DNA of 64,000 nucleotides from Marinilabiliales bacterium (GTDB lineage: Bacteria > Bacteroidota > Bacteroidia > Bacteroidales > PUMT01), in assembly GCA_007695015.1 (NCBI GenBank), contig REEN01000029.1, positions 90,583-154,582 on the forward strand. The letters run 5' to 3'. Position numbers and translations under genes: made by a program. Below, one piece after another: positions 24,290 to 33,927 of the stretch. Position 1 is the stretch's first letter; each line of letters starts with the position of its first letter. Under the pieces are notes generated by a model that was not told the DNA's origin, ran no database searches, and saw only the letters and a list, made by a program, of their open reading frames with translations.

Positions 24290-26479
24290 ATGGGTACACT
24301 CCGTTTCAGTGCCGTGGAAAAATCAAGCTCCCGGTATCCGCAGGAAGTTAAGTTTCCGGCCGGCAAGACCTCAGAATATTTTGGTGTTAATGTTTTCAAC
24401 AGAAGGAAGATGCAGGAATATCTTTCGCAAGAGGCTTTTGCCAGTGTTATGGAAGCAATTGACAAGGGTACAAAAGTCGACCGTAAGGTCTCAAACCAGA
24501 TCGCTTCAGGCATGAAAGCCTGGGCTGTTGACCGTGGGGCTACCCACTACACACACTGGTTCCATCCCCTGACCGGCGCCACTGCAGAGAAACACGATGC
24601 ATTTTTCGAGCCTTCTTCGGATGTTTCTGTAATAGAAAATTTTGACGGCGGCAATCTTGTGCAGCAGGAGCCTGATGCATCCAGCTTACCAAGCGGCGGA
24701 ATGAGAAATACCTTTGAAGCCCGTGGTTATACGGCGTGGGACCCGTCATCGCCTGCTTTTGTAATGGGCAGCACCCTTTGTATCCCTTCTGTTTACATTT
24801 CTTTCAAGGGGGATTCGCTTGATTACAAGACACCGTTGCTTAAATCAATCGAAGCTGTTGACAAAACTGCTGTTGAACTGTGCAACTATTTTGACAAGAG
24901 TGTGTCAAAAGTTTATATCGGACTTGGTTGTGAACAGGAATATTTCCTCGTCGATGATGCCCTCTTTAATGCAAGGCCCGACCTCAAGCTTACTGACAGG
25001 ACCCTTATGGGGCACTCTTCAGCAAAGGACCAGCAGCTGGCTGACCATTACTTCGGGTACATACCGATGAGGGTGTCGGCGTTCATGCGCGAATTTGAGA
25101 TTGAGGCCTATAAGCTCGGCATACCGGTTAAGACCCGACACAATGAAGTTGCACCCAACCAGTACGAATGTGCCCCGGTATTTGAGGAGGTAAATCTAGC
25201 GGTTGACCACAACCAGCTTCTGATGACAATAATGAAACGTGTTGCCAAACGGCACAACTTCAAGGTTCTTTTCCATGAAAAGCCCTATAAGGATGTCAAC
25301 GGATCGGGCAAGCACTGTAACTGGTCGATTATTACAGACAGCGGTACAAATCTGTTCGCGCCGGGTAAGACCCCGAAGACCAATATGCTGTTTCTGGCCT
25401 TTTTCGTTTCTGTGATCAAGGGGGTTTTCGAATACCAGGATCTGCTCAGGTCAAGTATAGTTTCTCTCGGTAATGAGCACAGGCTTGGAGCAGCCGAGGC
25501 ACCACCGGCAATAATGTCGGTTTTCCTCGGAAGCGAGATGAATAAGGTGCTGGATGAGCTTGAGGCAAGGGTTTCCGGAAAGAAGATGAGTCCCGATGAA
25601 AAAACCGAGCTGAAACTGGATGTTGGAAAGATACCTGAGATAATGCCCGACAATACTGACCGTAACCGTACTTCGCCTTTTGCATTTACGGGTAACCGGT
25701 TTGAGTTCAGGGCCGTAGGCGCATCAACAAATGTTGCATCCCCGATGATAGCTCTCAACACCATAGTTGCCAGCCAGCTTAAGGAGTTTAAAAACGAAGT
25801 TGATAAACTCGTTGAAAAGGGTGTAAAGAAAGATGAGGCTGTCTTCCAGGTCATCAAGCAGTTCATCGTTTCATCAAAGATGGTCAGGTTTGACGGGAAT
25901 AATTACTCTGATGAATGGAAAAAAGAGGCTGAGAAGAGAGGCCTTACGAATGTGGATGATGTTCTTGACGCTCTTTCTGCCATGGTTGCTGATAAATCAA
26001 AGGCTCTTTTTTCTGAAATGAATGTTTTAACCCCCCGTGAGCTTGATGCGCGGCTTGAAATTGACATTGAGAAATACACCAAGAAACTTCAGATTGAGGC
26101 GAGAGTCCTCGGAGACCTGTCGGTCAATCATATTCTTCCAACTGTTTACAAGTACCAGAATGTTCTGATAAAAAACGTAAAAGGTTTGAAAGAACTCTTT
26201 GCAGAGAAAGATTTTGAAAAACTGGCAGGCACTCAGCTTGCATCTATCCGGGAGATATCGAGCCGTGCCGCCATGGTAAACATCAAGGTTAACAACATGA
26301 TAGACGAACGAAGAAAGGCAAATGTTATCGATGACATAGGGGGCAAAGCAAGGATCTATGCCGATAAAGTTAAACCGTACCTCGATGAGATACGTTATCA
26401 GATAGATCACCTGGAAATGATAGTTGATGATGAGTTATGGCCGCTGCCCAAATACAGGGAGCTGCTTTTCATCAGGTAA
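24290..26479 (+). CDS. glnN: Glutamine synthetase type III
   Basis: Makes glutamine from glutamate, ammonia and ATP. At 729 residues it is the large GSIII form typical of Bacteroidota. Recognised by the N-terminal FGVNVFNRRKMQEYL, the GSIII region GATAEKHDAFFEP, PSFVMGSTLCIPSVYISFKG-like segment, QEYFLVDD, KTRHNEVAPNQYECAPVFEEVNLAVDHNQL, VNGSGKHCNWSI and NRTSPFAFTGNRFEFRAVGAS. The C-terminal third (about 500-729) is helical and specific to GSIII. It is monocistronic with its own promoter element and terminator; the likely control by nitrogen status leaves no sequence signature I can name. Confidence 0.96.
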   Translation: MGTLRFSAVEKSSSRYPQEVKFPAGKTSEYFGVNVFNRRKMQEYLSQEAFASVMEAIDKGTKVDRKVSNQIASGMKAWAVDRGATHYTHWFHPLTGATAEKHDAFFEPSSDVSVIENFDGGNLVQQEPDASSLPSGGMRNTFEARGYTAWDPSSPAFVMGSTLCIPSVYISFKGDSLDYKTPLLKSIEAVDKTAVELCNYFDKSVSKVYIGLGCEQEYFLVDDALFNARPDLKLTDRTLMGHSSAKDQQLADHYFGYIPMRVSAFMREFEIEAYKLGIPVKTRHNEVAPNQYECAPVFEEVNLAVDHNQLLMTIMKRVAKRHNFKVLFHEKPYKDVNGSGKHCNWSIITDSGTNLFAPGKTPKTNMLFLAFFVSVIKGVFEYQDLLRSSIVSLGNEHRLGAAEAPPAIMSVFLGSEMNKVLDELEARVSGKKMSPDEKTELKLDVGKIPEIMPDNTDRNRTSPFAFTGNRFEFRAVGASTNVASPMIALNTIVASQLKEFKNEVDKLVEKGVKKDEAVFQVIKQFIVSSKMVRFDGNNYSDEWKKEAEKRGLTNVDDVLDALSAMVADKSKALFSEMNVLTPRELDARLEIDIEKYTKKLQIEARVLGDLSVNHILPTVYKYQNVLIKNVKGLKELFAEKDFEKLAGTQLASIREISSRAAMVNIKVNNMIDERRKANVIDDIGGKARIYADKVKPYLDEIRYQIDHLEMIVDDELWPLPKYRELLFIR

Positions 26480-26515
26480 AGAGATAAGGTTAGGTTGTAT
26501 TTTTCATAAGTGTGC

Positions 26516-26546
26516 AAACCGGGACAATATTTTGTGTCCCGGTTTT
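26516..26546 (+). terminator. Terminator of glnN
   Basis: AAACCGGGACA (26516-26526), 8-nt loop, TGTCCCGGTTT (26535-26545) and T: an 11-bp perfect stem 37 bp after the stop. Confidence 0.85.
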
Positions 26547-26663
26547 GTTATATAAGCCGGTATTGAAACAAAGGGGGCAGATAGTTTAATTCCAGTCAAT
26601 CCTCGTGATGGGATTAGAGAAAAATATCTACTTTTACATGTTAACACAAAAAAGATTCCTGGT

Positions 26664-28628
26664 ATGAGATCATGTTTCATGCTGCTTGTCATTGCCGGTC
26701 TTCTGATATGTATTGACATGTCAGGGCAGTCAAGGCGCCTGGACCGGGCTGAAAGTGCGTATGCAGCCGGTGAGTATTATGAGGCAGTTGACCTGTACAG
26801 GAATGCATACTCTGCCATAAATGACCGGGATCTGCGAACCGAGATAGTATTCAAGATAGCCCGGTGCTATTTTAAGCTTTCAGAGGCCCGGCTGGCAGAA
26901 AACTGGTTCAGAAGGGCAATAAACCGGAATTACGATAATCCGGAGGTACACTGGTACTATGCCGAGGCCCTTAAGATGAATGAGAAGTATGAGGAGGCCA
27001 TTGAACAGTTCGAAATATTCAGTGAACTGGTTCCGGGTGATCCCAGGGGAGAGGCCGGGATAAAATCGGTAGAACTTGCCATGTACTGGATTGAAAATCC
27101 ATCTCCCTATGAAATAGATGAGGTGAATTTTTTCAATTCCAGGGAGAGCGATTATTCTCCTGCATTTGCAAGCGAGGATTACACCCTGGTATATTTCACA
27201 TCGGCAAGAAAGGGCGAGAATGGCATCAGGCATGGAGCTACAGGTGAATACTTTGCCAATATCTATGAATCAAGGAAGGACCGGCAGGGTATCTGGAGCA
27301 GCCCTTCACCGGTTGAAGGTATCAATTCGGAATTTGATGAAGGCACTCCTTCTTTCACACCGGATTACATGGAGATGTACTTCACCAGTTGCAAGGCTGT
27401 GCGCAGAAGGAACAACGGATGCCAGATATATCATGCTAAACGCAGTGGCAGTGGCTGGAGCAGGCCCGAAGTGCTGGAACTCGTCCCCGATACCCTTGTT
27501 GCAGCCCATCCTGCAATTTCACCTGACCGGTTGACGCTTTATTTTGTTTCTGATATTCCCGGAGGGATCGGAGGAAAGGATATATGGAAAGTCACCCGGG
27601 ACAATGAAAACAGTCCGTGGGGCGAACCCATAAACCTTGGCCCGGATATCAATACGGAAGGAGATGAAGTGTTTCCGTATATCCACCATGACGGATCACT
27701 CTATTTCTCGTCGAACGGACATCCCGGAATGGGCGGACTGGATATTTTCAGGGCAGTCGTTAATGAAGAAGGAGGCTGGAGTGTATCCAACATGGGCTAT
27801 CCCATTAACTCTCCTTCCGATGACTTCGGAATAGTGTTCGAAAGGAATGCTGAGAGGGGGTATTTCAGTTCAAACAGGGGAAGGCGCAGTGTTGACAATA
27901 TTTTCTCTTTTTATATGCCCCCGCTTAGTTTCAATGTTTCAGGTGTTGTAAGGGACATTGAAACCGGCGATGAGATGCCTGGGGCAAGGGTTCAGATGGT
28001 TGGCAGCGATGGTTCCATACTTCGCGTAACAACCGGTGATAAAGGAGATTTCAGGTTTATGCTCCGTCCGGGAGCCGATTATGTATTTCTTGCATCTTAT
28101 GAGGGATATCTCACTGATAAAGCCGGGGTTTCGACACGGGGACTTGATCGCAGCGAGGATTTTTCTGTTTCAATTGATATCCAGTCGTTTGCGAGGCCAA
28201 TCGAGCTTGGCGATATATTCTACGATTTTGCCAGGTGGGACCTCCGTCCGGAATCGATGGTAGCCCTTGACAGGCTGGTGGAGATCCTTAACGACAACCC
28301 GCACATTACTATTGAACTTGCATCACATACTGATTCAAGGGGCGGCGCCGATTTCAACTTAAATCTCTCACAAAGGCGAGCACAATCTGTAGTAGATTAC
28401 CTTATCGAAAACGGGATAGCAGCAGACAGGCTTGTGGCTGCAGGATACGGCAAATCCCGCCCCAGGATTGTTGATGAGCGCCTGGCTGAGGTCTACCCGT
28501 TCCTCCCGGAAGGCACAGTGCTTACTGAAGAATATATAGAGTCGCTCGAAACTGAAGAGATGCGAGAAACCGCGCACCAGATAAACCGGCGCACGGAGTT
28601 TGAAGTCCTTTCGACAGATTATCAATAA
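26664..28628 (+). CDS. TPR / PD40 propeller / carboxypeptidase-like / OmpA-domain outer membrane protein (PorE-like)
   Basis: 654 residues with a signal peptide (LLVIAGLLICIDMSGQ). Domain order: TPR-like helices about 30-135 (AESAYAAGEYYEAVDLYRNAY), PD40/WD40-type propeller about 150-415 with repeated SPAF, G-x-x-x-LYF and FSSNG motifs, a carboxypeptidase regulatory-like domain about 425-505 (VSGVVRDIETGDEMPGARV), and an OmpA peptidoglycan-binding domain about 515-650 (ASHTDSRGGADFNLNLSQRRAQSVVDYLI). This order is that of PorE, a type IX secretion component anchoring the machine to peptidoglycan; Bacteroidota carry several such paralogues, so PorE identity is an inference. A T9SS cargo is encoded at 35120. 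Confidence 0.8.
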   Translation: MRSCFMLLVIAGLLICIDMSGQSRRLDRAESAYAAGEYYEAVDLYRNAYSAINDRDLRTEIVFKIARCYFKLSEARLAENWFRRAINRNYDNPEVHWYYAEALKMNEKYEEAIEQFEIFSELVPGDPRGEAGIKSVELAMYWIENPSPYEIDEVNFFNSRESDYSPAFASEDYTLVYFTSARKGENGIRHGATGEYFANIYESRKDRQGIWSSPSPVEGINSEFDEGTPSFTPDYMEMYFTSCKAVRRRNNGCQIYHAKRSGSGWSRPEVLELVPDTLVAAHPAISPDRLTLYFVSDIPGGIGGKDIWKVTRDNENSPWGEPINLGPDINTEGDEVFPYIHHDGSLYFSSNGHPGMGGLDIFRAVVNEEGGWSVSNMGYPINSPSDDFGIVFERNAERGYFSSNRGRRSVDNIFSFYMPPLSFNVSGVVRDIETGDEMPGARVQMVGSDGSILRVTTGDKGDFRFMLRPGADYVFLASYEGYLTDKAGVSTRGLDRSEDFSVSIDIQSFARPIELGDIFYDFARWDLRPESMVALDRLVEILNDNPHITIELASHTDSRGGADFNLNLSQRRAQSVVDYLIENGIAADRLVAAGYGKSRPRIVDERLAEVYPFLPEGTVLTEEYIESLETEEMRETAHQINRRTEFEVLSTDYQ

Positions 28629-28665
28629 TCCGCTCCCGGATCAGTGAAAGTGCCATGCACGTTCT

Positions 28666-29706
28666 CTACCCCTGGCTCCCGGCCGTAATTTTATCGAGCA
28701 TTTTCGACCACTCTTTTCTGGTGCGTGCCCTCCAGTCGCCTTTGTGATAAAGGTAACTTGCTATCAATGGAAGCACTGATGTTGCTTCGGCATATACCAT
28801 CTGTTCATATACAGTGTCAACCTTACCCCAGGAGGAGGCTTCCTTCAGCGTAGAACTTGAGCAGGCTCCGTCTCTTGCATCTGCTACCGTAATCTGGATT
28901 GCATATTTGTGCATCTCAACATCCTTGCCGAGTATTTCTGCACAGATCACGGTATCCTGTGTAAAGTTTTTAGGCACCCCTCCACCGATCATAAAGAGGC
29001 CGGTAGCAGGTGCGGCCATTTTTATTCTTGTCAGTTCCAGGAAATCCTTGACAGAATCAATGGCTATGTGCCTGGCCGGATTGTCCCACTGATGTTTCAC
29101 CAGGCCAAATCCTGCACTGCTGTCAGTAAAGGCCGGGCAGAATATCGGCACATTCATTTCAAAACAAACCTGCACAAGAGAATCCTTTTTCTTTGAGTTG
29201 TCGACAAGGTACCTGCCCATTTCCCTGATAAACTCCCTTGATGAATAAGCCCCCGGCTCCATGCGGTCTGCAATCTCCTTTACCGTATGGTCACATATCT
29301 GCAACTCCTCCTCATCAATATAGGTGTCGTATATCCTGTCAATATAGAATTCCCTGAGCTGTTTGTCATCGGCATCCGGTGAGCCCTTGTAATGCTTAAA
29401 GCCCAGCGCCTCGAAAAAGTCCATATCCACAATTGACGCCCCTGTGGCCACAATGGCGTCTACCATATTGCTTTTAACCATATCAACGTATACCTGCATG
29501 CAGCCTCCAGCACTTGTGCTTCCGGCAAGGGTCAGGATTACCGAGCAGCCGTCCTCCCTGAGCATCCTTGTATATATGTCGGCTGCAGACGCAGTGTCGC
29601 GCGATGTAAAAGACATGTCACGCATTGATTCGATAATGGGCGTAGCATCGAATGTTTTGATGTCGACGTGCTTTACCGTGTCTTTCAGAAAATCTTTCTT
29701 TTCCAT
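28666..29706 (-). CDS. Deoxyhypusine synthase-like aminobutyltransferase
   Basis: 346 residues of the deoxyhypusine synthase fold. DHS-type features: LTLAGSTSAGGCMQVYVDMV, IVATGASIVDMDFFEALGFKHYKG, CPAFTDSSAGFGL, IGGGVPKNFTQDTV and ITVADARDGACSSSTLKEASSWGKV, where the Lys in SWGK is the residue forming the imine with the aminobutyl group. Bacteria lack eIF5A, so the protein is not a hypusine enzyme; bacterial members are known or suspected to make homospermidine or related polyamines from spermidine/putrescine. It is the third gene of a minus-strand operon after arginine decarboxylase and agmatinase, which supply putrescine, supporting a polyamine role. Confidence 0.87.
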   Translation of the reverse strand: MEKKDFLKDTVKHVDIKTFDATPIIESMRDMSFTSRDTASAADIYTRMLREDGCSVILTLAGSTSAGGCMQVYVDMVKSNMVDAIVATGASIVDMDFFEALGFKHYKGSPDADDKQLREFYIDRIYDTYIDEEELQICDHTVKEIADRMEPGAYSSREFIREMGRYLVDNSKKKDSLVQVCFEMNVPIFCPAFTDSSAGFGLVKHQWDNPARHIAIDSVKDFLELTRIKMAAPATGLFMIGGGVPKNFTQDTVICAEILGKDVEMHKYAIQITVADARDGACSSSTLKEASSWGKVDTVYEQMVYAEATSVLPLIASYLYHKGDWRARTRKEWSKMLDKITAGSQG

Positions 29707-29724
29707 TTTATGTTATCTTTTGAT

Positions 29725-30579
29725 TTATGTTCTTTCTTTTGCAAATTGCATGCTTAATATTCTGTAGATAAGCTTTGCCGCCAGAAAATCCGGTGCCTTA
29801 TTATCTCTTGAAGGACAAAGTTCGACAACATCGAACCCGACAAGATTTTTGGAAGCGATTACCCTCCTGATGAATTCAAGTGTCTGATACCATCCCATAC
29901 CACCCGGTTCGGGAGTGCCGGTCGAAGGCATTATTGACGGGTCAAGCGCATCCAGGTCTATTGTAAGGTATACATTTTCAGTGAGCATGCTGACAGCCCT
30001 GTCCATCCATTTATCATTGTCATGAATCTGGTGGGCGAAGAAAACCTTCTCTGTGCTGATAAGGCTTAACTCAGCCGAGTCGACAGCCCTGATACCTACC
30101 TGTACCACCGGTGCCATCTCACTTGCTCTTGCCATGACACAGGCATGATTGTGTCCGGACCCTTCGTATTCATTCCTCATATCACTGTGAGCATCGATCT
30201 GAAGGAATGTAAGTTCATTGTATCTTTCAGCAAAGGCTTTCATGCTGCCTATTGATACGGAATGCTCCCCGCCTGTTACAACCAGGTATTTTCCCCTGTC
30301 AAGGTAATACCCTGCTCTTTCGTAAACCGAAGCCGACATCTTCTCAGGCCCCGAGGCTTCGGTTACGGGTGCAGCTGTATGGATACCCCTGAGATAGACC
30401 TCGCTATCAGTTTCAATATCGTAAAGCTCCATGTTTGCAGAAGCTTCATTGATAGCCTGCGGACCTTTGTCAGCCCCCTTTATCCATGTGCTTGTTCCGT
30501 CATACGGAACAGGCAGTATAACTATTGCTGCAGTCTGTTCTTTTGAAAACTCCTCAGGGAGTCCCCCGAAATTAGTCAT
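29725..30579 (-). CDS. speB: Agmatinase (ureohydrolase)
   Basis: Splits agmatine into putrescine and urea with two manganese ions. The arginase-fold metal motifs are all there: GGEHSVSIG, IDAHSDMR and TIDLDALDPSIMPSTGTPEPGG. 284 residues is family-typical. It lies 22 bp downstream of arginine decarboxylase and 18 bp upstream of the deoxyhypusine-synthase-like gene, all in one operon, which makes agmatine the expected substrate rather than arginine, guanidinobutyrate or formiminoglutamate. Confidence 0.92.
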   Translation of the reverse strand: MTNFGGLPEEFSKEQTAAIVILPVPYDGTSTWIKGADKGPQAINEASANMELYDIETDSEVYLRGIHTAAPVTEASGPEKMSASVYERAGYYLDRGKYLVVTGGEHSVSIGSMKAFAERYNELTFLQIDAHSDMRNEYEGSGHNHACVMARASEMAPVVQVGIRAVDSAELSLISTEKVFFAHQIHDNDKWMDRAVSMLTENVYLTIDLDALDPSIMPSTGTPEPGGMGWYQTLEFIRRVIASKNLVGFDVVELCPSRDNKAPDFLAAKLIYRILSMQFAKERT

Positions 30580-30601
30580 GCCAGATGGATTTTAAATAAC
30601 A

Positions 30602-31993
30602 CTAATAGCCAAGAATTTTTAGCATCGATTTATGGCTTTGTTCCTTGGCAAAGAGTTTTGTTGTAATCTCTCCCTCTTCATCAAGGTCAATAATTATATG
30701 CTTCGGGGCAGGGATCAGGCAATGCTGAATTCCCCCATAGCCTCCGATCGATTCCTGGTATGCACCGGTGTGGAAAAGCCCGATATACTGAGGCTCCCCG
30801 TTCCTGATCTTTGGCAGGAAGATGGCATTGGCGTGGGCTTCTGAATTATAATAATCTTCACTGTCACAGGTAAGTCCCCCAAGAAACACCCTTTCATACT
30901 CCTCATCCCAGTTGTTTACCGCAAGAAGAATAAACCTCTTGTTCAGGGCCCATGTATCAGGTAATGTGGTCATGAAGGAGGAGTCGATCATGTTCCAGAT
31001 TTCACGGTCATTCTGTCTTTTTTGTCCGAGTATGGAGTATAGGACTGCGCTGCTTTCGGCTACCGTGTAAGATCCGAATTCGGTAAAAATGTCCGGCTCG
31101 GGTATTTCATTCCGGTCACATATATTCTTAATCTGTGCAATTATTTCTTCTGCCATATATTCATAGTCGTAATCAAACGAGAGTGAATTTTTAATGGGGA
31201 AGCCGCCGCCTATGTTGAGGGAGTCCAGTTCTGGGCATATTTTTTTGAGTTCGCAATATACACTGACACACTTGGAAAGCTCGTTCCAGTAATAGGCATT
31301 GTCGGAAATGCCCGTGTTAATGAAGAAATGCAGCATCTTCAGTTCAAGTTTGGGGTTGGGTTTTATCTTTTCCTGGTAGAATGAGATTATGTCATTATAC
31401 CTGATGCCCAGCCTTGAGGTGTAGAATTCAAATTTGGGTTCTTCCTCTGCAGCTATCCTTATGCCGACTTTGTATTTGGTGTTAATCAGTTTGTTGAGCT
31501 GGTCGAGCTCAAACATGTTGTCAAGTACCGGAATTGTATTGGAGAAACCGCCGTTGATAAAACCGGCAATATTTTCAATGTACTGGGGCCTTTTGAACCC
31601 GTTGCATACGATATATATATCCTTGTTTATAAGTCCGGTCTGATAAAGCTCTTCGATGATATTCAGGTCAAATGCCGATGATGTTTCCAGGTGAACGTCG
31701 TTCTCGAGGACCTTTTCCAGAACGAAGGAGAAATGCGAACTTTTCGTGCAGTAACAGTAATGGTAGTCACCCTTATAATCGGCCTTGGCAATGGCAACAT
31801 TAAACCATTTCTTCGCCTTCTGGATCTTTTCGCCGATCCTGGGAAGATAAGTAACCTTGAGCGGTGTTCCGTATTGCTTGATAACATCCATCAGTGGAAT
31901 GCCGTTAAAGTAGAGTTCATTTTCCTCTACCATGAACTCCTCTTGCGGAAATTCAAATGTCTGCTCTATCAGATCGACATACTTATTCTTCAT
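30602..31993 (-). CDS. speA: Biosynthetic arginine decarboxylase (alanine racemase-fold, PLP)
   Basis: Converts arginine to agmatine; PLP-dependent. About 463 residues starting MKNKYVDLIEQTFEFP. The barrel-domain PLP lysine is probably in YCTKSSHFSFVL; ETSSAFDLNIIEELYQ and LDSLNIGGGFPIKNSL are typical of the fold, and GLTCDSEDYYN carries the Cys-Asp substrate-binding pair of the C-terminal domain. It is shorter than the E. coli SpeA and of the type seen in Bacteroidota. The open frame runs on to 32137 but that part encodes only a hydrophobic, low-complexity leader without homology. First gene of the polyamine operon. Related lysine/ornithine decarboxylases cannot be excluded by sequence alone, but agmatinase next door favours arginine. 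Confidence 0.88.
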   Translation of the reverse strand: MKNKYVDLIEQTFEFPQEEFMVEENELYFNGIPLMDVIKQYGTPLKVTYLPRIGEKIQKAKKWFNVAIAKADYKGDYHYCYCTKSSHFSFVLEKVLENDVHLETSSAFDLNIIEELYQTGLINKDIYIVCNGFKRPQYIENIAGFINGGFSNTIPVLDNMFELDQLNKLINTKYKVGIRIAAEEEPKFEFYTSRLGIRYNDIISFYQEKIKPNPKLELKMLHFFINTGISDNAYYWNELSKCVSVYCELKKICPELDSLNIGGGFPIKNSLSFDYDYEYMAEEIIAQIKNICDRNEIPEPDIFTEFGSYTVAESSAVLYSILGQKRQNDREIWNMIDSSFMTTLPDTWALNKRFILLAVNNWDEEYERVFLGGLTCDSEDYYNSEAHANAIFLPKIRNGEPQYIGLFHTGAYQESIGGYGGIQHCLIPAPKHIIIDLDEEGEITTKLFAKEQSHKSMLKILGY

Positions 31994-32225
31994 GGTACGA
32001 TAGTTTTGAGAAAATAAAAAAAAGGCCTGCAAATAAAAGCAAAATAACTGAATGCTCAAAAAAATAACAAAGTAAAAGAGATAAATTAATATAAATTCAC
32101 CAATCCGCCTCACCCGGATGTTCCGCAGTAGAGTCACATGGCAGGATCGGGCCTCTGTAGCATGCTTTTGCTGCCGGACTTATTTAATTTGATCATTTTT
32201 GTATATTTCTCCTGTAAAAAACAGC

Positions 32226-32256
32226 CAAAATTTTGTTTAGAAAATACAAAATTTTG
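32226..32256. promoter_or_regulatory. Paired palindromes, candidate operator
   Basis: The perfect 10-bp palindrome CAAAATTTTG occurs at 32226-32235 and again at 32247-32256, spaced 21 bp start to start, i.e. two helical turns. It sits in the 359-bp divergent region between speA (minus) and the GNAT-nitrilase gene (plus), which otherwise contains no gene I can see. Weaker A/T runs of the same shape follow near 32288 and 32326. A dimeric regulator binding the same DNA face twice is the simplest idea. Confidence 0.4.
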
Positions 32257-32352
32257 ACTTACAGAAGGAACCGCTTCGCTTTCCCATAAAATTTTTTCAT
32301 GCGTCTGTGTGTAACTTTACGCAGAAAAAATTTTATGTACATTTGCGGGATT

Positions 32353-33927
32353 ATGAGCAAAGACACCACTGTAATACTGAGGAATTTGACCCTGAAGGAC
32401 TATGACGACATAGCCGAGGCGATGAAGGTTGCCTATTCGGGTATCGGAGGCGCAGTATGGAAGTATTCCCAGCTGAAGAAACTGATGAACCTGTTCCCTC
32501 AGGGCCAGATCTGTGTCGAAGTAAACGGGAAAGTAGTGGCCTGTGCCCTGTCTATCATTGTAGATTACAGTCAGTTCGGCGATTCCCACACTTATGAGCA
32601 GATAACAGGTAATTACCGGTTTGGGACCCATGATCCGGAAGGTGATGTTCTGTATGGAATAGATATATTTGTTCACCCCGGGTTCCGGAATATGAGACTT
32701 GGAAGACGACTTTACGATGCACGCAAGGAGCTTTGCGAAAACCTGAACCTGCGTGCAGTTATTGCCGGAGGACGGATTCCCGGGTACAGTGACTATTCAG
32801 GGGAACTTACACCCAAGCAGTATATTGAGAAGGTGGAGATGAAGGAGATTTATGACCAGATTCTTACTTTCCAGATCTCAAATAATTTTCATGTCAAGAA
32901 GATATTACGCAACTATCTCCCTATTGACAATGAATCAAAAACATTTGCCACGCTCATTGAGTGGAACAATATATACTACGAGGAGAAGGAGAGGGCCATC
33001 GGCAGGAAAAAGTCCGTTGTGCGACTCGGACTGGTTCAGTGGCAGATGAGGCACCTGGCTTCTGTCGATGCTCTTATCGAGCAGATGGAATTTTTCATAG
33101 ATGCAGTAAGTGATTACCAGAGCGACTTTATTTTGTTCCCTGAATTCTTTAATGCCCCGCTGATGGCTAAGTACAACCATCTGGCCGAATCGGATGCCAT
33201 CAGGGCTCTGGCAAACTATTCAGAACCCATAAGGAGCAAATTCGTTGAGTTTGCCATCAGCTACAATGTTAACATTATATGCGGAAGCCTGCCTGTATAT
33301 GAAGATGAGAAATTGTATAATGTAGCCTATCTGTGTCGCCGTGACGGTTCGTGGGACATGCAGTACAAAATACATATTACCCCTAGCGAACTTACAAGCT
33401 GGGGATTGACCGGTGGAGATTCAATAAAGGTGTTTGAAACCGATTCAGGAAAGATAGGCGTGCTGATCTGTTACGATGTGGAATTCCCCGAGCTCGGACG
33501 GATTATGGCAGATCAGGGACTGGAGATACTTTTTGTGCCGTTCCTGACTGATACGCAGAACGGGTATAACCGGGTCAGGCACTGTGCCCAGGCCCGGGCA
33601 ATCGAAAATGAATGCTACGTTGCCATTGCGGGAAGCGTAGGCAACCTGCCACGTGTTAACAATATGGATATTCAGTATGCGCAATCGGCTGTATTCTCCC
33701 CGTCGGATTTTGCTTTTCCCACAAACACGATAGTCAGTGAGGCTACCCCTAATACCGAGATGACACTTATTGTTGATGTCAACCTTGACCTGCTGAAGGA
33801 GCTGCATGTGAACGGGTCGGTGAGGAATCTGAAGGACCGCCGGACCGACCTTTATTCGTTAAGGTGGAACAAAAAAAGCCAGGCAACGGACCGGGTTAGC
33901 GAATCCCAAACAGAGGAGCATGGGTGA
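32353..33927 (+). CDS. GNAT acetyltransferase fused to a nitrilase-family amidohydrolase
   Basis: About 524 residues. Residues 1-215 form a GNAT domain (RNLTLKDYDDIAEAMKVAYSG, then IDIFVHPGFRNMRLGRRLYDARKELC, the acetyl-CoA loop). Residues about 225-510 form a carbon-nitrogen hydrolase with the Glu-Lys-Cys triad in FPEFFNAP, YKIHITPSE and VLICYDVEFPE. The fusion is a recognised Bacteroidota architecture; proposed substrates are amides such as N-carbamoylputrescine, but none is proven here. It is divergent from the polyamine operon and overlaps purM by 8 nt. Start set at MSKDTTVILRN; the frame extends upstream to 32299 without conserved sequence. Confidence 0.88.
   Translation: MSKDTTVILRNLTLKDYDDIAEAMKVAYSGIGGAVWKYSQLKKLMNLFPQGQICVEVNGKVVACALSIIVDYSQFGDSHTYEQITGNYRFGTHDPEGDVLYGIDIFVHPGFRNMRLGRRLYDARKELCENLNLRAVIAGGRIPGYSDYSGELTPKQYIEKVEMKEIYDQILTFQISNNFHVKKILRNYLPIDNESKTFATLIEWNNIYYEEKERAIGRKKSVVRLGLVQWQMRHLASVDALIEQMEFFIDAVSDYQSDFILFPEFFNAPLMAKYNHLAESDAIRALANYSEPIRSKFVEFAISYNVNIICGSLPVYEDEKLYNVAYLCRRDGSWDMQYKIHITPSELTSWGLTGGDSIKVFETDSGKIGVLICYDVEFPELGRIMADQGLEILFVPFLTDTQNGYNRVRHCAQARAIENECYVAIAGSVGNLPRVNNMDIQYAQSAVFSPSDFAFPTNTIVSEATPNTEMTLIVDVNLDLLKELHVNGSVRNLKDRRTDLYSLRWNKKSQATDRVSESQTEEHG

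Noticed and set aside
32338..32345. TACATTTG as promoter for the GNAT-nitrilase gene
   Set aside because: It matches TAnnTTTG but lies 8 bp before the chosen start, leaving no 5' leader, and no -33 element fits.
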